A stretch of DNA of 64,000 nt from the NCBI RefSeq assembly GCF_001280065.1, contig NZ_LGEA01000162.1:167856-231855 (forward strand), given 5' to 3'. This stretch comes from Streptomyces sp. NRRL B-1140. Lineage in GTDB: Bacteria > Actinomycetota > Actinomycetes > Streptomycetales > Streptomycetaceae. The notes beneath the pieces are model-generated. The model made no database searches. It was given only the letters and a program-made list of their open reading frames with translations, and had not been told where the DNA came from. Of the stretch, positions 1 through 9,160 are shown in pieces (position 1 is the first letter of the stretch; the number at the start of each line of letters is the position of its first letter). A program made the position numbers and the translations under genes.

Positions 1-564
1 GCGCAGTGACCCCGCCGTCGGCACCGGCAGCTCGTCGTCCTTCAGCGAGACGTTGATGCCGACGCCGATGACGACTCCGCCGTCGCCGGCCCGCTCGGCC
101 AGGATGCCGCCGGCCTTGCGCTCGTCCTCCCCCACCGTGACCAGGAGATCGTTCGGCCACTTCAGGGCCGTGTCCACGCCCGCCGCCCGGGACAGTCCCG
201 TCGCCACGGCCACCCCGGTGAGCAGCGGCAGCCAGCCCCACCGCGCCACCGGCACCTCGCCCGGCGTGAGCAGGACGGAGAAGAAGAGACCGGACCTGGG
301 AGGCGCCGTCCACTGCCGGTCCAGGCGCCCGCGCCCGGCCGACTGCTCCTCGGCGATCAGCACCGCGCCCTCGGTTGCCTCCCCCTTCTCCGCCCGGGCC
401 ACCAGATCGGAGTTCGTGGAGCCGGTGCGCTGCACCACGTCCACCTCCGACCACAGCTCTCCCGGCCGCACCAGACCCCGGCGCAGGGCGGTGACGTTGA
501 GGGGCGGACGGTCCAGGTCGGACCAACGGCTTCCGTTCGGCTCTGATGCATCTCGCGGCGTCAT
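1..564 (-). CDS. birA: Biotin--[acetyl-CoA carboxylase] ligase, 3' end cut by window edge
   Basis: Activates biotin with ATP and transfers it to the biotin-carrier lysine of acyl-CoA carboxylases. The visible 188 codons start at ATG 564 (MTPRDASEPNGSRWSDLDRP). They contain the BPL/LplA-type motifs: QRTGSTNSDLVARA near residue 42, EEQSAGRGRLDRQW near residues 70-83, and KWPNDLLV followed by RKAGGILAE near 135-155. There is no N-terminal HTH, so this is a monofunctional ligase rather than an E. coli-type BirA repressor. The C-terminal domain lies beyond the window. It is divergent from pccB, whose partner AccA2 is the protein that needs biotinylation, so the neighbourhood is functionally coherent. 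The family call is secure. Confidence 0.93.
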   Translation of the reverse strand, partial: MTPRDASEPNGSRWSDLDRPPLNVTALRRGLVRPGELWSEVDVVQRTGSTNSDLVARAEKGEATEGAVLIAEEQSAGRGRLDRQWTAPPRSGLFFSVLLTPGEVPVARWGWLPLLTGVAVATGLSRAAGVDTALKWPNDLLVTVGEDERKAGGILAERAGDGGVVIGVGINVSLKDDELPVPTAGSLR

Positions 565-674
565 GCAAGCCACCCTAGGTGTGGTAAACGCCGCACTGCC
601 GATGTGGAGGCACCCCACTAGTCTACGGATGAGTAACCGTCCCCCCTTTTGAGCAGGCAGGGAGCCGCATCCCG

Positions 675-2279
675 ATGTCCGAGCCGGAAGAGCAGCAGCA
701 GCCCGACATTCACACGACCGCGGGCAAGCTCGCGGATCTGAAGCGACGCATCGAGGAAGCGACACACGCCGGCTCCGCACGTGCCGTCGAAAAGCAGCAC
801 GCCAAGGGCAAGCTGACGGCCCGTGAGCGGATCGAGCTCCTGCTCGACGAGGGCTCCTTCGTCGAGCTCGACGAGTTCGCCCGGCACCGCTCCACGAACT
901 TCGGCCTCGACAAGAACCGCCCGTACGGCGACGGCGTCGTCACCGGGTACGGAACCGTCGACGGCCGCCCGGTCGCCGTGTTCTCGCAGGACTTCACCGT
1001 CTTCGGCGGTGCCCTCGGCGAGGTCTACGGTCAGAAGATCGTCAAGGTCATGGACTTCGCCCTGAAGACCGGCTGCCCGGTCATCGGGATCAACGACTCC
1101 GGCGGGGCGAGGATCCAGGAGGGCGTCGCCTCGCTCGGCGCCTACGGCGAGATCTTCCGCCGCAACACCCACGCCTCCGGCGTCATCCCGCAGATCAGCC
1201 TGGTCGTCGGGCCGTGCGCGGGCGGCGCGGTCTACTCCCCGGCCATCACCGACTTCACGGTCATGGTCGACCAGACCTCGCACATGTTCATCACCGGCCC
1301 CGACGTCATCAAGACCGTCACCGGCGAGGACGTCGGCTTCGAGGAACTGGGCGGCGCCCGGACCCACAACGCGACCTCCGGCGTGGCCCACCACATGGCG
1401 GGCGACGAGAAGGACGCCATCGAGTACATCAAGCAGCTGCTGTCCTACCTGCCGTCCAACAACCTCTCCGAGGCACCGGTCTTCCCCGAGGAGGCCGACC
1501 TGGAGGTCAGCGACGAGGACCGCGAGCTGGACGTGATCGTCCCGGACAGCGCGAACCAGCCGTACGACATGCATGCGGTGATCGAGCACGTCCTGGACGA
1601 CGCCGAGTTCTTCGAGACGCAGCCGCTGTACGCGCCGAACATCGTCACCGGCTTCGGCCGGGTCGAGGGCCACCCGGTCGGCATCATCGCCAACCAGCCG
1701 ACGCAACTCGCCGGCTGTCTGGACATCAAGGCCAGCGAGAAGGCCGCCCGCTTCGTGCGGACCTGCGACGCCTTCAACGTCCCGGTGATCACGTTCGTCG
1801 ACGTCCCCGGCTTCCTGCCCGGCGTCGGCCAGGAGCACGACGGCATCATCCGCCGCGGCGCCAAGCTGATCTACGCCTACGCCGAGGCGACCGTGCCGCT
1901 CATCACGATCATCACGCGCAAGGCCTTCGGCGGCGCCTACGACGTCATGGGCTCCAAGCACCTGGGCGCGGACCTCAACCTCGCCTGGCCCACCGCCCAG
2001 ATCGCCGTCATGGGCGCCCAGGGCGCGGTCAACATCCTGCACCGCCGCACGATCGCGGAGGCAGAGGCGAACGGCGAGGACCTGGAGGCGGTCCGGGCCC
2101 GGCTGATCCAGGAGTACGAGGACGCCCTCCTCAACCCCTACGTCGCGGCCGAGCGCGGTTACATCGACGCCGTGATCATGCCGTCCGAGACCCGCCGGCA
2201 CGTCGTGCGGGGTCTGCGTCAACTGCGCACGAAGCGGGAATCCCTGCCTCCGAAGAAGCACGGCAACATCCCCCTCTAG
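675..2279 (+). CDS. pccB: Propionyl-CoA carboxylase beta (carboxyltransferase) subunit
   Basis: Carboxyltransferase subunit of an actinobacterial acyl-CoA carboxylase. It moves the carboxyl group from biotin on AccA2 to propionyl-CoA, giving methylmalonyl-CoA. At 534 aa it is the usual length. It holds the crotonase-like oxyanion segments [11 protein letters not shown] (about 140) and [13 protein letters not shown] (about 417-430). Asp423 in GGAYDVM corresponds to Asp422 of S. coelicolor PccB, which is known to set the preference for propionyl-CoA. The protein is close to that PccB as I recall it. ATG 675 follows GGGAG at about 9 nt. The epsilon subunit lies 25 bp downstream and the biotinylated alpha subunit is at 4190. 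Confidence 0.96.
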   Translation: MSEPEEQQQPDIHTTAGKLADLKRRIEEATHAGSARAVEKQHAKGKLTARERIELLLDEGSFVELDEFARHRSTNFGLDKNRPYGDGVVTGYGTVDGRPVAVFSQDFTVFGGALGEVYGQKIVKVMDFALKTGCPVIGINDSGGARIQEGVASLGAYGEIFRRNTHASGVIPQISLVVGPCAGGAVYSPAITDFTVMVDQTSHMFITGPDVIKTVTGEDVGFEELGGARTHNATSGVAHHMAGDEKDAIEYIKQLLSYLPSNNLSEAPVFPEEADLEVSDEDRELDVIVPDSANQPYDMHAVIEHVLDDAEFFETQPLYAPNIVTGFGRVEGHPVGIIANQPTQLAGCLDIKASEKAARFVRTCDAFNVPVITFVDVPGFLPGVGQEHDGIIRRGAKLIYAYAEATVPLITIITRKAFGGAYDVMGSKHLGADLNLAWPTAQIAVMGAQGAVNILHRRTIAEAEANGEDLEAVRARLIQEYEDALLNPYVAAERGYIDAVIMPSETRRHVVRGLRQLRTKRESLPPKKHGNIPL

Positions 2280-2304
2280 TCCGCAGCGAGCCCAGGAGGC
2301 CCAC

Positions 2305-2514
2305 ATGACGATCAAGGTCGTACGGGGCAACCCGACCCCGGAGGAGCTGGCCGCCGCCCTGGCGGTGGTCAGGGCGCGCGCCGCGGCGGCGGCAGCCGCC
2401 CCGCCCGGCGCGCCCGCGTCCCGCGATTCCTGGTCCGACCCGTCCCGCATCGCGGCCCACCGCCTGCCCCAGCCGGGGCCGTCGGCGTGGGGCCGCACCT
2501 ACTGGCCGGGCTAG
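2305..2514 (+). CDS. pccE: Acyl-CoA carboxylase epsilon subunit
   Basis: Small 69-aa accessory subunit that stimulates the alpha-beta carboxylase complex in Streptomyces and mycobacteria. It starts MTIKVVRGNPTPEELAAALA, with the conserved VVRGNPTPEELAAL core. An Ala-rich linker follows, then the typical C-terminal W-containing tail (DSWSDPSRIA, AWGRTYWPG). It begins 25 bp after pccB, preceded by CCAGGAGG, and is surely co-transcribed with it. The family is recognised mainly by the N-terminal core and its position after the beta subunit. Confidence 0.93.
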   Translation: MTIKVVRGNPTPEELAAALAVVRARAAAAAAAPPGAPASRDSWSDPSRIAAHRLPQPGPSAWGRTYWPG

Positions 2515-2626
2515 AGCTCCCGTCCCGAGGGGCGCGGAGGTACCCGCGCACGGTGGAACGACGCGGGGCGCCGATTTGAGTACCGCTACTCAGGCGCCCC
2601 GCCCTGCCAGGCCGCACGCTGGTGAC

Positions 2627-2755
2627 ATGCTGTGGTCCGACCCCGAGAACGAACCGCCCGAAGAGATGCGTGACATGCAGGACATGCTGCGGCGGCTGAG
2701 CGTTCTCCTGGCCCTGGCCATGGTGCTGGGGATGATCGTGATCGGCGTGAGGTGA
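2627..2755 (+). CDS. Small single-pass membrane protein (42 aa)
   Basis: Short gene reading MLWSDPENEPPEEMRDMQDM, then a transmembrane helix of Leu, Ala, Val, Met and Ile ending in IVIGVR. The acidic N-terminal half followed by one hydrophobic helix suggests a small membrane-anchored protein. I recall similar small proteins between pccE and maf in other streptomycetes, but I cannot verify that here. No strong Shine-Dalgarno is visible. It sits between pccE and maf on the same strand, 32 bp before maf. Function unknown. Confidence 0.6.
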   Translation: MLWSDPENEPPEEMRDMQDMLRRLSVLLALAMVLGMIVIGVR

Positions 2756-2787
2756 GACGCGCCGGGTGACGCCGATACGCTGAACGC

Positions 2788-3408
2788 ATGACAGATCAGC
2801 CGCGCCGCCGACTCGTCCTCGCCTCCCAGTCCCCCGCCCGGCTCGGCCTGCTCCGCCAGGCCGGCCTCGCCCCCGAGGTGATCGTGAGCGGCGTCGACGA
2901 GGGCGCCGTCACCGCTCCCACCCCCGCCGAGCTGGCGCTGGCCCTGGCCGAGGCGAAGGCCTCCGTCGTGGCGGCCCGGCCGGAGGTCAAGGGCGCGCTC
3001 GTGATCGGCTGCGACTCGGTGCTCGACCTGGACGGCCAGGCCCTCGGCAAGCCCGCCGACGCCGAGGAGGCCACCGCCCGCTGGAAGTCGATGCGCGGCC
3101 GGGCCGGCACCCTGCAGACCGGCCACTGCGTCTACGACACGCTGAGCGGCCGGTACGTCTCCGCCACCGCGTCCACGGTCGTCCACTTCGGCGACCCCAC
3201 CGACGAGGAGATCGCCGCGTACGTCGCCTCGGGCGAACCCCTCTACGTGGCCGGGGCGTTCACCCTGGACGGCCGCTCGGCTCCGTTCATCGACGGCATC
3301 GACGGCGACCACGGCAACGTCATCGGCCTCAGCCTGCCGCTCCTGCGGCGGTTGCTGGCCGACCTGGGGGTCGGCATCACCCAGTTGTGGGCGCCGGCGG
3401 AGAGCTGA
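2788..3408 (+). CDS. maf: Maf-family nucleotide pyrophosphatase
   Basis: House-cleaning NTP pyrophosphatase that hydrolyses non-canonical or modified nucleotides; some members act on dTTP/UTP. The 206-aa protein shows the N-terminal signature [16 protein letters not shown], then [12 protein letters not shown] with the catalytic acidic residues, [10 protein letters not shown], and the C-terminal [13 protein letters not shown]. Start ATG 2788 gives a full-length N-terminus. The 3' end overlaps the convergent membrane-protein gene (3377-3862) by 32 bp, so the two transcripts are antisense at their ends. Confidence 0.92.
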   Translation: MTDQPRRRLVLASQSPARLGLLRQAGLAPEVIVSGVDEGAVTAPTPAELALALAEAKASVVAARPEVKGALVIGCDSVLDLDGQALGKPADAEEATARWKSMRGRAGTLQTGHCVYDTLSGRYVSATASTVVHFGDPTDEEIAAYVASGEPLYVAGAFTLDGRSAPFIDGIDGDHGNVIGLSLPLLRRLLADLGVGITQLWAPAES

Positions 3409-3862
3409 CCGGGGAGCCGTCGCCGCTCTTCCCGCCCCCGGGCGGGGCGTCGGCGGGCTTTGCCGGACGGTCGTACGTCATCAGCAGCAGCACGATCAGG
3501 GCGAGGACCAGCACCATGAACAGGAACGCGGTCCAGCCGACGAGTCCCCAGGTGACCGCGCCCAGCAGCCCGTGCACGACCGCCGCGCTGATCAGCAGCA
3601 CGCGCCCGAGGCCCGCCGGGGGCCGGTCCCGCAGCGCCACCAGCAGGGCGACCAGGCCGCACAGGGCGTAGTAGAGGCCGAAGGCGATCCCGCCGATCTT
3701 CGACGACACCGACATCATGTGCGGGTCCAGCCCGGCCAGCGACATGTCCTGCCGGTCGACGACCATCCCCAGGAACCAGTTCAGCGCCGCGACGCCGAAC
3801 GCCTCCGCGAACAGCACCACCGCCACGACCCACGCCACCGGCCTGCGTATCACCGGGCCCAC
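3377..3862 (-). CDS. Four-helix membrane protein of unknown function
   Basis: 161 aa with four predicted transmembrane segments: residues about 10-30 ([20 protein letters not shown]), 55-75, 85-105 and 110-130. It ends in a Pro/Ser/Gly-rich cytoplasmic-type tail. There is no recognisable enzymatic motif. It is convergent with maf and overlaps it by 32 bp, and it is divergent from the accA2 leader region. It resembles conserved hypothetical actinobacterial integral membrane proteins found at this locus. Function not assigned. Confidence 0.8.
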   Translation of the reverse strand: MGPVIRRPVAWVVAVVLFAEAFGVAALNWFLGMVVDRQDMSLAGLDPHMMSVSSKIGGIAFGLYYALCGLVALLVALRDRPPAGLGRVLLISAAVVHGLLGAVTWGLVGWTAFLFMVLVLALIVLLLMTYDRPAKPADAPPGGGKSGDGSPVSSPPAPTTG

Positions 3863-4189
3863 CCTCTTCCCTCTAGGACACCGCGAACGCTACTAACGGG
3901 TAAACCGGGGGACAAGGGTCCGGTGGCGGGCAAAGAATCATTGGGCCATTCGTAGGGACTCGACAAAGAAACCGAGTGGCCCGCAGCACGTGATGACAGA
4001 GACCTTGACCACAGGAGACGGCTAGGGTTTCCCGCAGGAGTACTGCGTACCGCGGTGCGACAAGGGATTTCGCGGGTCGAGCGAGCCACGTATCACGCTC
4101 CGTGTGGGCAAGCTCACCACTGGGGACGGGTCGAAGTGTCGTGTCGGCTGTCCCTAAACTCGGCTTGTTTCAAGGAGGGAGCCTCAATC
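3863..4189 (+). promoter_or_regulatory. accA2 upstream region with candidate -10 box
   Basis: 327-bp gene-free stretch. The best promoter element is TAAACT at 4155-4160. It would place a start site near 4167 and a short leader before the strong Shine-Dalgarno AAGGAGGGA (4172-4180) and GTG 4190. No convincing -35 is seen at 17 nt. TTGACC (4005-4010) and TAGGGT (4023-4028) are present but only 12 nt apart. No repeat or RNA gene was noticed. Confidence 0.35.
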
Positions 4190-5962
4190 GTGCGCAAGGT
4201 GCTCATCGCCAACCGTGGCGAAATCGCTGTCCGCGTGGCCCGGGCCTGCCGGGATGCCGGTATCGCGAGCGTGGCCGTCTACGCCGACCCGGACCGGGAC
4301 GCTCTGCATGTCCGCGCCGCGGATGAGGCGTTCGCCCTGGGCGGTGACACGCCAGGCACCAGCTACCTCGACATCGAGAAGGTGCTGGGCGCCGCCCGCG
4401 AGTCGGGCGCGGACGCGATCCACCCCGGCTACGGCTTCCTCTCGGAGAACGCCGAGTTCGCTCAGGCGGTCCTGGACGCGGGCCTGATCTGGATCGGCCC
4501 GCCGCCGCAGGCCATCCGCGACCTCGGTGACAAGGTCGCCGCCCGGCACATCGCGCAGCGCGCGGGTGCCCCGCTGGTGGCCGGCACGCCCGACCCGGTG
4601 TCCGGTGCCGACGAGGTCGTCGCGTTCGCCGAGCAGCACGGTCTGCCGATCGCGATCAAGGCCGCGTTCGGTGGTGGCGGTCGCGGTCTGAAGGTCGCCC
4701 GCACCCTCGAAGAGGTGCCGGAACTGTACGACTCGGCGGTCCGTGAGGCCGTCGCCGCGTTCGGCCGGGGCGAGTGCTTCGTCGAGCGGTACCTGGACAA
4801 GCCGCGGCACGTGGAGACGCAGTGCCTGGCCGACCAGCACGGCAACGTGGTCGTCGTCTCCACCCGTGACTGCTCCCTGCAGCGCCGTCACCAGAAGCTG
4901 GTGGAGGAGGCCCCGGCCCCCTTCCTGTCCGACGCGCAGATGGAGGAGCTGTACTCCGCCTCCAAGGCGATCCTCAAGGAGGCCGGCTACGTCGGCGCCG
5001 GCACGGTCGAGTTCCTCGTCGGCCTCGACGGCACGATCTCCTTCCTGGAGGTCAACACGCGTCTCCAGGTGGAGCACCCGGTCACCGAGGAGGTCGCCGG
5101 CATCGACCTCGTGCGCGAGATGTTCCGCATCGCCGACGGCGAGGAGCTCGGCTACGGCGACCCGGAGCTGCGCGGCCACTCCTTCGAGTTCCGCATCAAC
5201 GGCGAGGACCCGGGCCGCAACTTCCTCCCGGCCCCCGGCACGGTCACGACGTTCGCCCCGCCGTCCGGCCCGGGTGTCCGTCTGGACGCGGGTGTGGAGT
5301 CCGGTTCGGTCATCGGCCCTGCGTGGGACTCCCTGCTGGCCAAGCTGATCGTCACCGGCCGGACGCGCAAGGAGGCGCTGCAGCGGGCCGCCCGCGCGCT
5401 GGAGGAGTTCCAGGTCGAGGGCATGGCGACGGCGATCCCCTTCCACCGTGCGGTGGTGAAGGACCCGGCGTTCGCGCCGGAGCTCACGGACTCGTCCGAC
5501 CCGTTCACGGTCCACACCCGCTGGATCGAGACGGAGTTCGTCAACGAGATCAAGCCGTTCACGGCGCCGGCCGATGCGGACACGGACGAGGAGCCGGGGC
5601 GCGAGACGGTCGTCGTCGAGGTCGGCGGCAAGCGCCTCGAGGTCTCCCTGCCGTCGTCGCTGGGCATGTCGCTGGCCCGTACGGGTCTCGCGGCGGGCGC
5701 CAAGCCGAAGCGCCGCGCGGCGAAGAAGTCGGGCCCGGTGGCGTCCGGCGACACCCTCGCCTCCCCGATGCAGGGCACGATCGTCAAGGTCGCCGTCGAG
5801 GAGGGCCAGGAGGTCAAGGAGGGCGACCTGGTCGTCGTCCTGGAGGCCATGAAGATGGAGCAGCCGCTGAACGCGCACCGGTCGGGCACGATCAAGGGCC
5901 TGAGCGCGGAGATCGGCGCGTCGGTGACGTCGGGTGCGGCGATCTGCGAGATCAAGGACTGA
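4190..5962 (+). CDS. accA2: Acyl-CoA carboxylase alpha subunit (biotin carboxylase plus BCCP)
   Basis: 590-aa biotinylated alpha subunit serving acetyl- and propionyl-CoA carboxylases. The order is: biotin carboxylase N domain from residue 1 ([19 protein letters not shown]), ATP-grasp centre with Gly-rich loop ([15 protein letters not shown], about 157-171), the conserved [15 protein letters not shown], a linker, and a C-terminal biotinyl domain with [11 protein letters not shown], whose Lys is the biotin site. GTG 4190 is chosen because AAGGAGGGA lies 9 nt upstream and the N-terminus then matches the family. The frame is open further 5' but that part does not resemble a carboxylase. It acts with PccB and PccE and needs BirA at the window start. 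Confidence 0.96.
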   Translation: MRKVLIANRGEIAVRVARACRDAGIASVAVYADPDRDALHVRAADEAFALGGDTPGTSYLDIEKVLGAARESGADAIHPGYGFLSENAEFAQAVLDAGLIWIGPPPQAIRDLGDKVAARHIAQRAGAPLVAGTPDPVSGADEVVAFAEQHGLPIAIKAAFGGGGRGLKVARTLEEVPELYDSAVREAVAAFGRGECFVERYLDKPRHVETQCLADQHGNVVVVSTRDCSLQRRHQKLVEEAPAPFLSDAQMEELYSASKAILKEAGYVGAGTVEFLVGLDGTISFLEVNTRLQVEHPVTEEVAGIDLVREMFRIADGEELGYGDPELRGHSFEFRINGEDPGRNFLPAPGTVTTFAPPSGPGVRLDAGVESGSVIGPAWDSLLAKLIVTGRTRKEALQRAARALEEFQVEGMATAIPFHRAVVKDPAFAPELTDSSDPFTVHTRWIETEFVNEIKPFTAPADADTDEEPGRETVVVEVGGKRLEVSLPSSLGMSLARTGLAAGAKPKRRAAKKSGPVASGDTLASPMQGTIVKVAVEEGQEVKEGDLVVVLEAMKMEQPLNAHRSGTIKGLSAEIGASVTSGAAICEIKD

Positions 5963-6094
5963 CACCCACACACTTGGCGCGGCACCTACCCCGGTGGGGT
6001 GGGGCCGCGCCTCGGTGTTTCCGGTCTACCTCTCGGGGGCGGGTCGGGGCGCAGAGGTGGGGGCTCGGCCTATCTCTCAGGGATGGGTCGAGGC

Positions 6095-6290
6095 CACGCC
6101 GGGTGGGTGAACGAGCGCCTACGGCGAGGGCCTGGGTCGGGGCCGCGCCGGGGGGTGTCCGTCCTCGGAACGTCGCGATGGGCTTGCACACCGACTGACT
6201 GTCCGTTGACGCGACAACCGCTGCGGGCGGACACCCCCCGACACGGCCCCTTCCGTCCGACGGCGGGTGCGGGCGCGTCGTGGCTCGCGC
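6095..6290 (+). repeat. Imperfect palindromic interspersed element, copy A
   Basis: The core at 6133-6250 is nearly identical, in opposite orientation, to 10681-10800; I estimate close to 90 percent over about 118 bp. The core is bounded by inverted arms GGGGGGTGTCCG (near 6151) and CGGACACCCCCC (near 6229). Weaker similarity continues outward on both sides. It carries no ORF that looks coded. It lies in the 502-bp gap between accA2 and the deoR-type gene. Confidence 0.75.
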
Positions 6291-6327
6291 CGCAGGCGCG
6301 GCGGGAGGCCGCTCTCTCGGCCCCCTA

Positions 6328-6415
6328 GCTGCGGGCAATCGTGCCGCTAAGGGCGGCACGGGTGGGCGCAGCGGCACCCCGCTTCGCCGGGTTGCGGGCC
6401 CACCCCGCCCCAGCG
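6328..6415 (+). repeat. Hairpin-rich intergenic segment
   Basis: Contains CGTGCCGC (6340-6347) and GCGGCACG (6353-6360) around a 5-nt spacer. A second stem follows, GGTGGGC...GGGCCCACC. Segments like this are, to my memory, common between Streptomyces genes. It may act as a transcript end for the deoR-type gene or simply be an interspersed repeat. No coding evidence. Confidence 0.4.
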
Positions 6416-6464
6416 ACAGCGCCGGGTACGGGAAAGCAAACCGCAGCTCAGCCCACCCTGGGCG

Positions 6465-7451
6465 TCAACGCCTCCGCAGATCCGCCACCCTCGCCCGCTC
6501 CGCCCCGGGCCCCTGCTCACCCAGCATCGAGGCAGAAGCAGACCTCAACTGCCCCCCACCCCCGGGCACCTGCCGTCGAGGCCCCGGCACCGGCACATCC
6601 CGGCGCTGCTGACGCGCCGGGACGGCATCACCCCCTGGGCCCCCGGCACCCGACCCGGCCGAACCCCCCTGCCCACCGGCCACGGCGATCTGCACGCCCT
6701 GGTCGGCCAGCGCCTGGAGTTCGGTGGCCGCACGGTCGTCATGGGCGGGCGGTTCGTCCGTGACGAGGCGCGTGATGAGATCCGTCGGCACGGTCTGGAA
6801 CATGGTGTCGGTGCCGAGCTTGGTGTGGTCGGCGAGGACCACGACCTCCGCGGCCGCCTGCACCAACGCCCGGTCGACGGACGCCGACAGCATGTTGGAC
6901 GTGGACAGCCCGCGCTCGGCGGTCAGACCCGCCCCGGACAGGAACGCCCGCGACACCCGCAGCCCGTGCAGGGACTGCTCGGCCCCGCTCCCGACCAGCG
7001 CGTAGTTCGAACCGCGGAGCGTACCGCCGGTCATCACGACCTCGACCCGGTTGGCATGGGCCAGCGCCTGGGCGACGAGGAGGGAGTTGGTGACGACCGT
7101 GAGCCCGGGCACCCGGGCGAGCCGGCGGGCCAGCTCCTGGGTCGTCGTACCCGCCCCGACCACGATCGCCTCCCCCTCTTCCACGAAGTTCGCGGCGAGG
7201 TCGGCGATGGCGGTCTTCTCGGCGGTCGCGAGATGAGACTTCTGCGGAAAGCCGGACTCCCGCGTGAAACCGCCCGGCAGTACCGCACCGCCGTGCCGGC
7301 GGTCGAGGAGTCCTTCTGCCTCCAGCGCGCGCACGTCCCGCCGTACGGTCACTTCGGAGGTCTGGACGACGCGGGCGAGCTCACGGAGCGACACGGCCCC
7401 GTTCGCTCGCACCATTTCGAGGATCAATTGGCGACGTTCTGCAGCGAACAC
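6465..7451 (-). CDS. DeoR-family transcriptional regulator
   Basis: DeoR/GlpR-type repressor. The N-terminal winged HTH reads AAERRQLILEMVRANGAVSL...VVQTSEVTVRRDVRALE (residues 3-48). A sugar-phosphate-sensing DeoRC domain follows, with VVGAGTTTQELARRL (about 97), VVTNSLLVAQAL (about 118), VMTGGTLRG (about 139) and VLADHTKLG (about 205). GTG 7451 is supported by a leaderless-type promoter, TACTGT (7464-7459) 7 nt upstream. The last about 70 residues, after QIAVAGG, are Gly/Pro/Arg-rich and not typical of the family. It heads the deo region and is the nearest candidate regulator of the nucleoside genes, but the ligand and operator are inferred. Confidence 0.9.
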   Translation of the reverse strand: MFAAERRQLILEMVRANGAVSLRELARVVQTSEVTVRRDVRALEAEGLLDRRHGGAVLPGGFTRESGFPQKSHLATAEKTAIADLAANFVEEGEAIVVGAGTTTQELARRLARVPGLTVVTNSLLVAQALAHANRVEVVMTGGTLRGSNYALVGSGAEQSLHGLRVSRAFLSGAGLTAERGLSTSNMLSASVDRALVQAAAEVVVLADHTKLGTDTMFQTVPTDLITRLVTDEPPAHDDRAATELQALADQGVQIAVAGGQGGSAGSGAGGPGGDAVPARQQRRDVPVPGPRRQVPGGGGQLRSASASMLGEQGPGAERARVADLRRR

Positions 7452-7477
7452 GAAACTGACAGTAACGCCAGCGACCG

Positions 7478-7509
7478 TCTGCTTTCAGCAGTTTGCGCTG
7501 AATAGCAGA
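7478..7509. promoter_or_regulatory. Inverted repeat upstream of the DeoR-type gene
   Basis: Left arm TCTGCTTTCAGC and right arm GCTGAATAGCAGA are complementary except for one bulged T, separated by AGTTTGC. It covers the -35 zone of the leaderless promoter of the DeoR-family gene (-10 TACTGT at 7464-7459). The position suits autoregulation. The sequence is unrelated to CTACGCGCGTAG. Confidence 0.5.
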
Positions 7510-7616
7510 AGATGTTCGCAACAAGCAGCGGGAAGTGGTATAGGGCCTAGTCCCGCCGCCTATGCCGTACGAATGGTCGAACACTCCCCGTGACCAGGGA
7601 GGAGTCCGTTTCGGCC

Positions 7617-9065
7617 TCAGCCCTCGCCGTTCTCCTTGCGCGTGTGCAGCTGCCGGGCCACCTCGGCGATCGAGCCCGACAGGGAGGGATAGACGGTGAA
7701 GGCGTTCGCGATCTGCTCGACGGTCAGATTGTTGTCGACCGCGATCGAGATGGGGTGGATCAGTTCCGATGCGCGCGGCGACACGACGACACCGCCGACC
7801 ACGATGCCCGTGCCCGGCCGGCAGAAGATCTTGACGAAGCCGTCGCGGATGCCCTGCATCTTCGCGCGCGGGTTGCGCAGCAGCGGCAGCTTCACGACGC
7901 GCGCGTCGATCTTCCCGGCGTCGACGTCGGCCTGGGTGTAGCCGACGGTGGCGATCTCCGGGTCGGTGAAGACGTTCGAGGAGACCGTCTTCAGGTTCAG
8001 CGGGGCCACCGCGTCGCCCAGGAAGTGGTACATGGCGATTCGGCCCTGCATGGCGGCCACGGACGCGAGGGCGAACACGCCGGTCACGTCACCGGCCGCG
8101 TACACGCCGGGAGCGGTCGTACGGGACACCCGGTCGGTCCAGATGTGGCCGGACTCGCGCAGCCGGACGCCGGCGTCCTCCAGCCCCATGCCCGCGCTGT
8201 TGGGGACGGCACCGACGGCCATGAGGCAGTGGGACCCGGTGATGACCCGCCCGTCGGCGAGGGTCACCTCGACCCGGTCCCCCACCCGCTTGGCGGACTG
8301 CGCGCGGGAACGGCCCATGACGTTCATGCCGCGCCTGCGGAAGACGTCCTCCAGCACGGCCGCCGCGTCCGGGTCCTCGCCGGGCAGCACGCGGTCGCGC
8401 GACGACACGAGCGTCACCCGGGAGCCGAGTGCCTGGTAGGCGCCGGCGAACTCGGCGCCGGTCACACCCGACCCGACCACGATCAGTTCCTCGGGCAGTT
8501 CGTCGAGGTCGTAGACCTGGGTCCAGTTGAGGATCCGCTCACCGTCGGGCTGGGCGTCGGGCAGCTCCCGGGGGTGCCCGCCGGTGGCGATGAGCACCGC
8601 GTCGGCCGTGAGGGTCTCCTCGCTGCCGTCGGCGGCGCGCACCACGACCTTGCGCGACCCGTCGAGCGCCTGCATGCCCTCCAGCCGGCCGCGCCCGCGC
8701 ATGACACGCGCCCCGGCACGCGTCACGGAGGCCGTGATGTCGTGCGACTGGGCGAGCGCGAGCCGCTTCACACGCCGGTTGACCTTGCCCAGGTCGACGC
8801 CCACCACCCGGGCGGCCTGCTCCATGGGAGGGGTGTCGTCGGCGACGATGATGCCCAGCTCCTCGTACGAGGAGTCGAAGGTGGTCATCACCTCGGCCGT
8901 GGCGATCAGGGTCTTCGACGGTACGCAGTCGGTGAGCACCGACGCCCCGCCCAGACCGTCGCAGTCGACGACGGTCACCTCCGCGCCGAGTTGGGCGGCC
9001 ACCAGCGCCGCTTCGTATCCGCCGGGTCCGCCACCGATGATCACGATCCGAGTCACGTACTCCAT
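7617..9065 (-). CDS. FAD-dependent NAD(P)H-quinone reductase, Lpd-like
   Basis: 482-aa flavoprotein of the disulfide-reductase fold: FAD-binding IIGGGPGGYEAALVAAQLGA (residues 8-27), NAD-binding GSGVTGAEFAGAYQALGS (about 190-207) and a dimerisation domain. The redox loop reads GGASVLTDCVPSK where true dihydrolipoamide dehydrogenases have two Cys (GGTCLNVGCIPSK), so the first Cys is Ser. The C-terminal catalytic His-Glu pair is also missing (VYPSLSGSIAE instead of HPTLSE). These changes match the M. tuberculosis Rv3303c type, known as a quinone reductase rather than a lipoamide dehydrogenase. The partner substrate here is inferred. Confidence 0.9.
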   Translation of the reverse strand: MEYVTRIVIIGGGPGGYEAALVAAQLGAEVTVVDCDGLGGASVLTDCVPSKTLIATAEVMTTFDSSYEELGIIVADDTPPMEQAARVVGVDLGKVNRRVKRLALAQSHDITASVTRAGARVMRGRGRLEGMQALDGSRKVVVRAADGSEETLTADAVLIATGGHPRELPDAQPDGERILNWTQVYDLDELPEELIVVGSGVTGAEFAGAYQALGSRVTLVSSRDRVLPGEDPDAAAVLEDVFRRRGMNVMGRSRAQSAKRVGDRVEVTLADGRVITGSHCLMAVGAVPNSAGMGLEDAGVRLRESGHIWTDRVSRTTAPGVYAAGDVTGVFALASVAAMQGRIAMYHFLGDAVAPLNLKTVSSNVFTDPEIATVGYTQADVDAGKIDARVVKLPLLRNPRAKMQGIRDGFVKIFCRPGTGIVVGGVVVSPRASELIHPISIAVDNNLTVEQIANAFTVYPSLSGSIAEVARQLHTRKENGEG

Positions 9066-9160
9066 TGTCCCGCACGCAACAACGTGACACCGCCCGGGGG
9101 CCCGCCCACGCGCCTGTCGTTACACGAGTGACGCCGGACCACCTGCCGTACCCTTCCCCC

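Noticed and set aside
618..2498. Long open frame (626 codons) antisense to pccB
   Set aside because: Asp/Gly/Val/Arg-rich composition typical of the complement of GC-rich codons; no domain, and pccB is unmistakable on the other strand.
4005..4028. TTGACC/TAGGGT promoter upstream of accA2
   Set aside because: The hexamers are only 12 bp apart, too close for a normal sigma-70 promoter.
4184..5971. 595-codon frame antisense to accA2
   Set aside because: Same GC3 artefact; low-complexity Arg/Asp/Leu composition and no Shine-Dalgarno.
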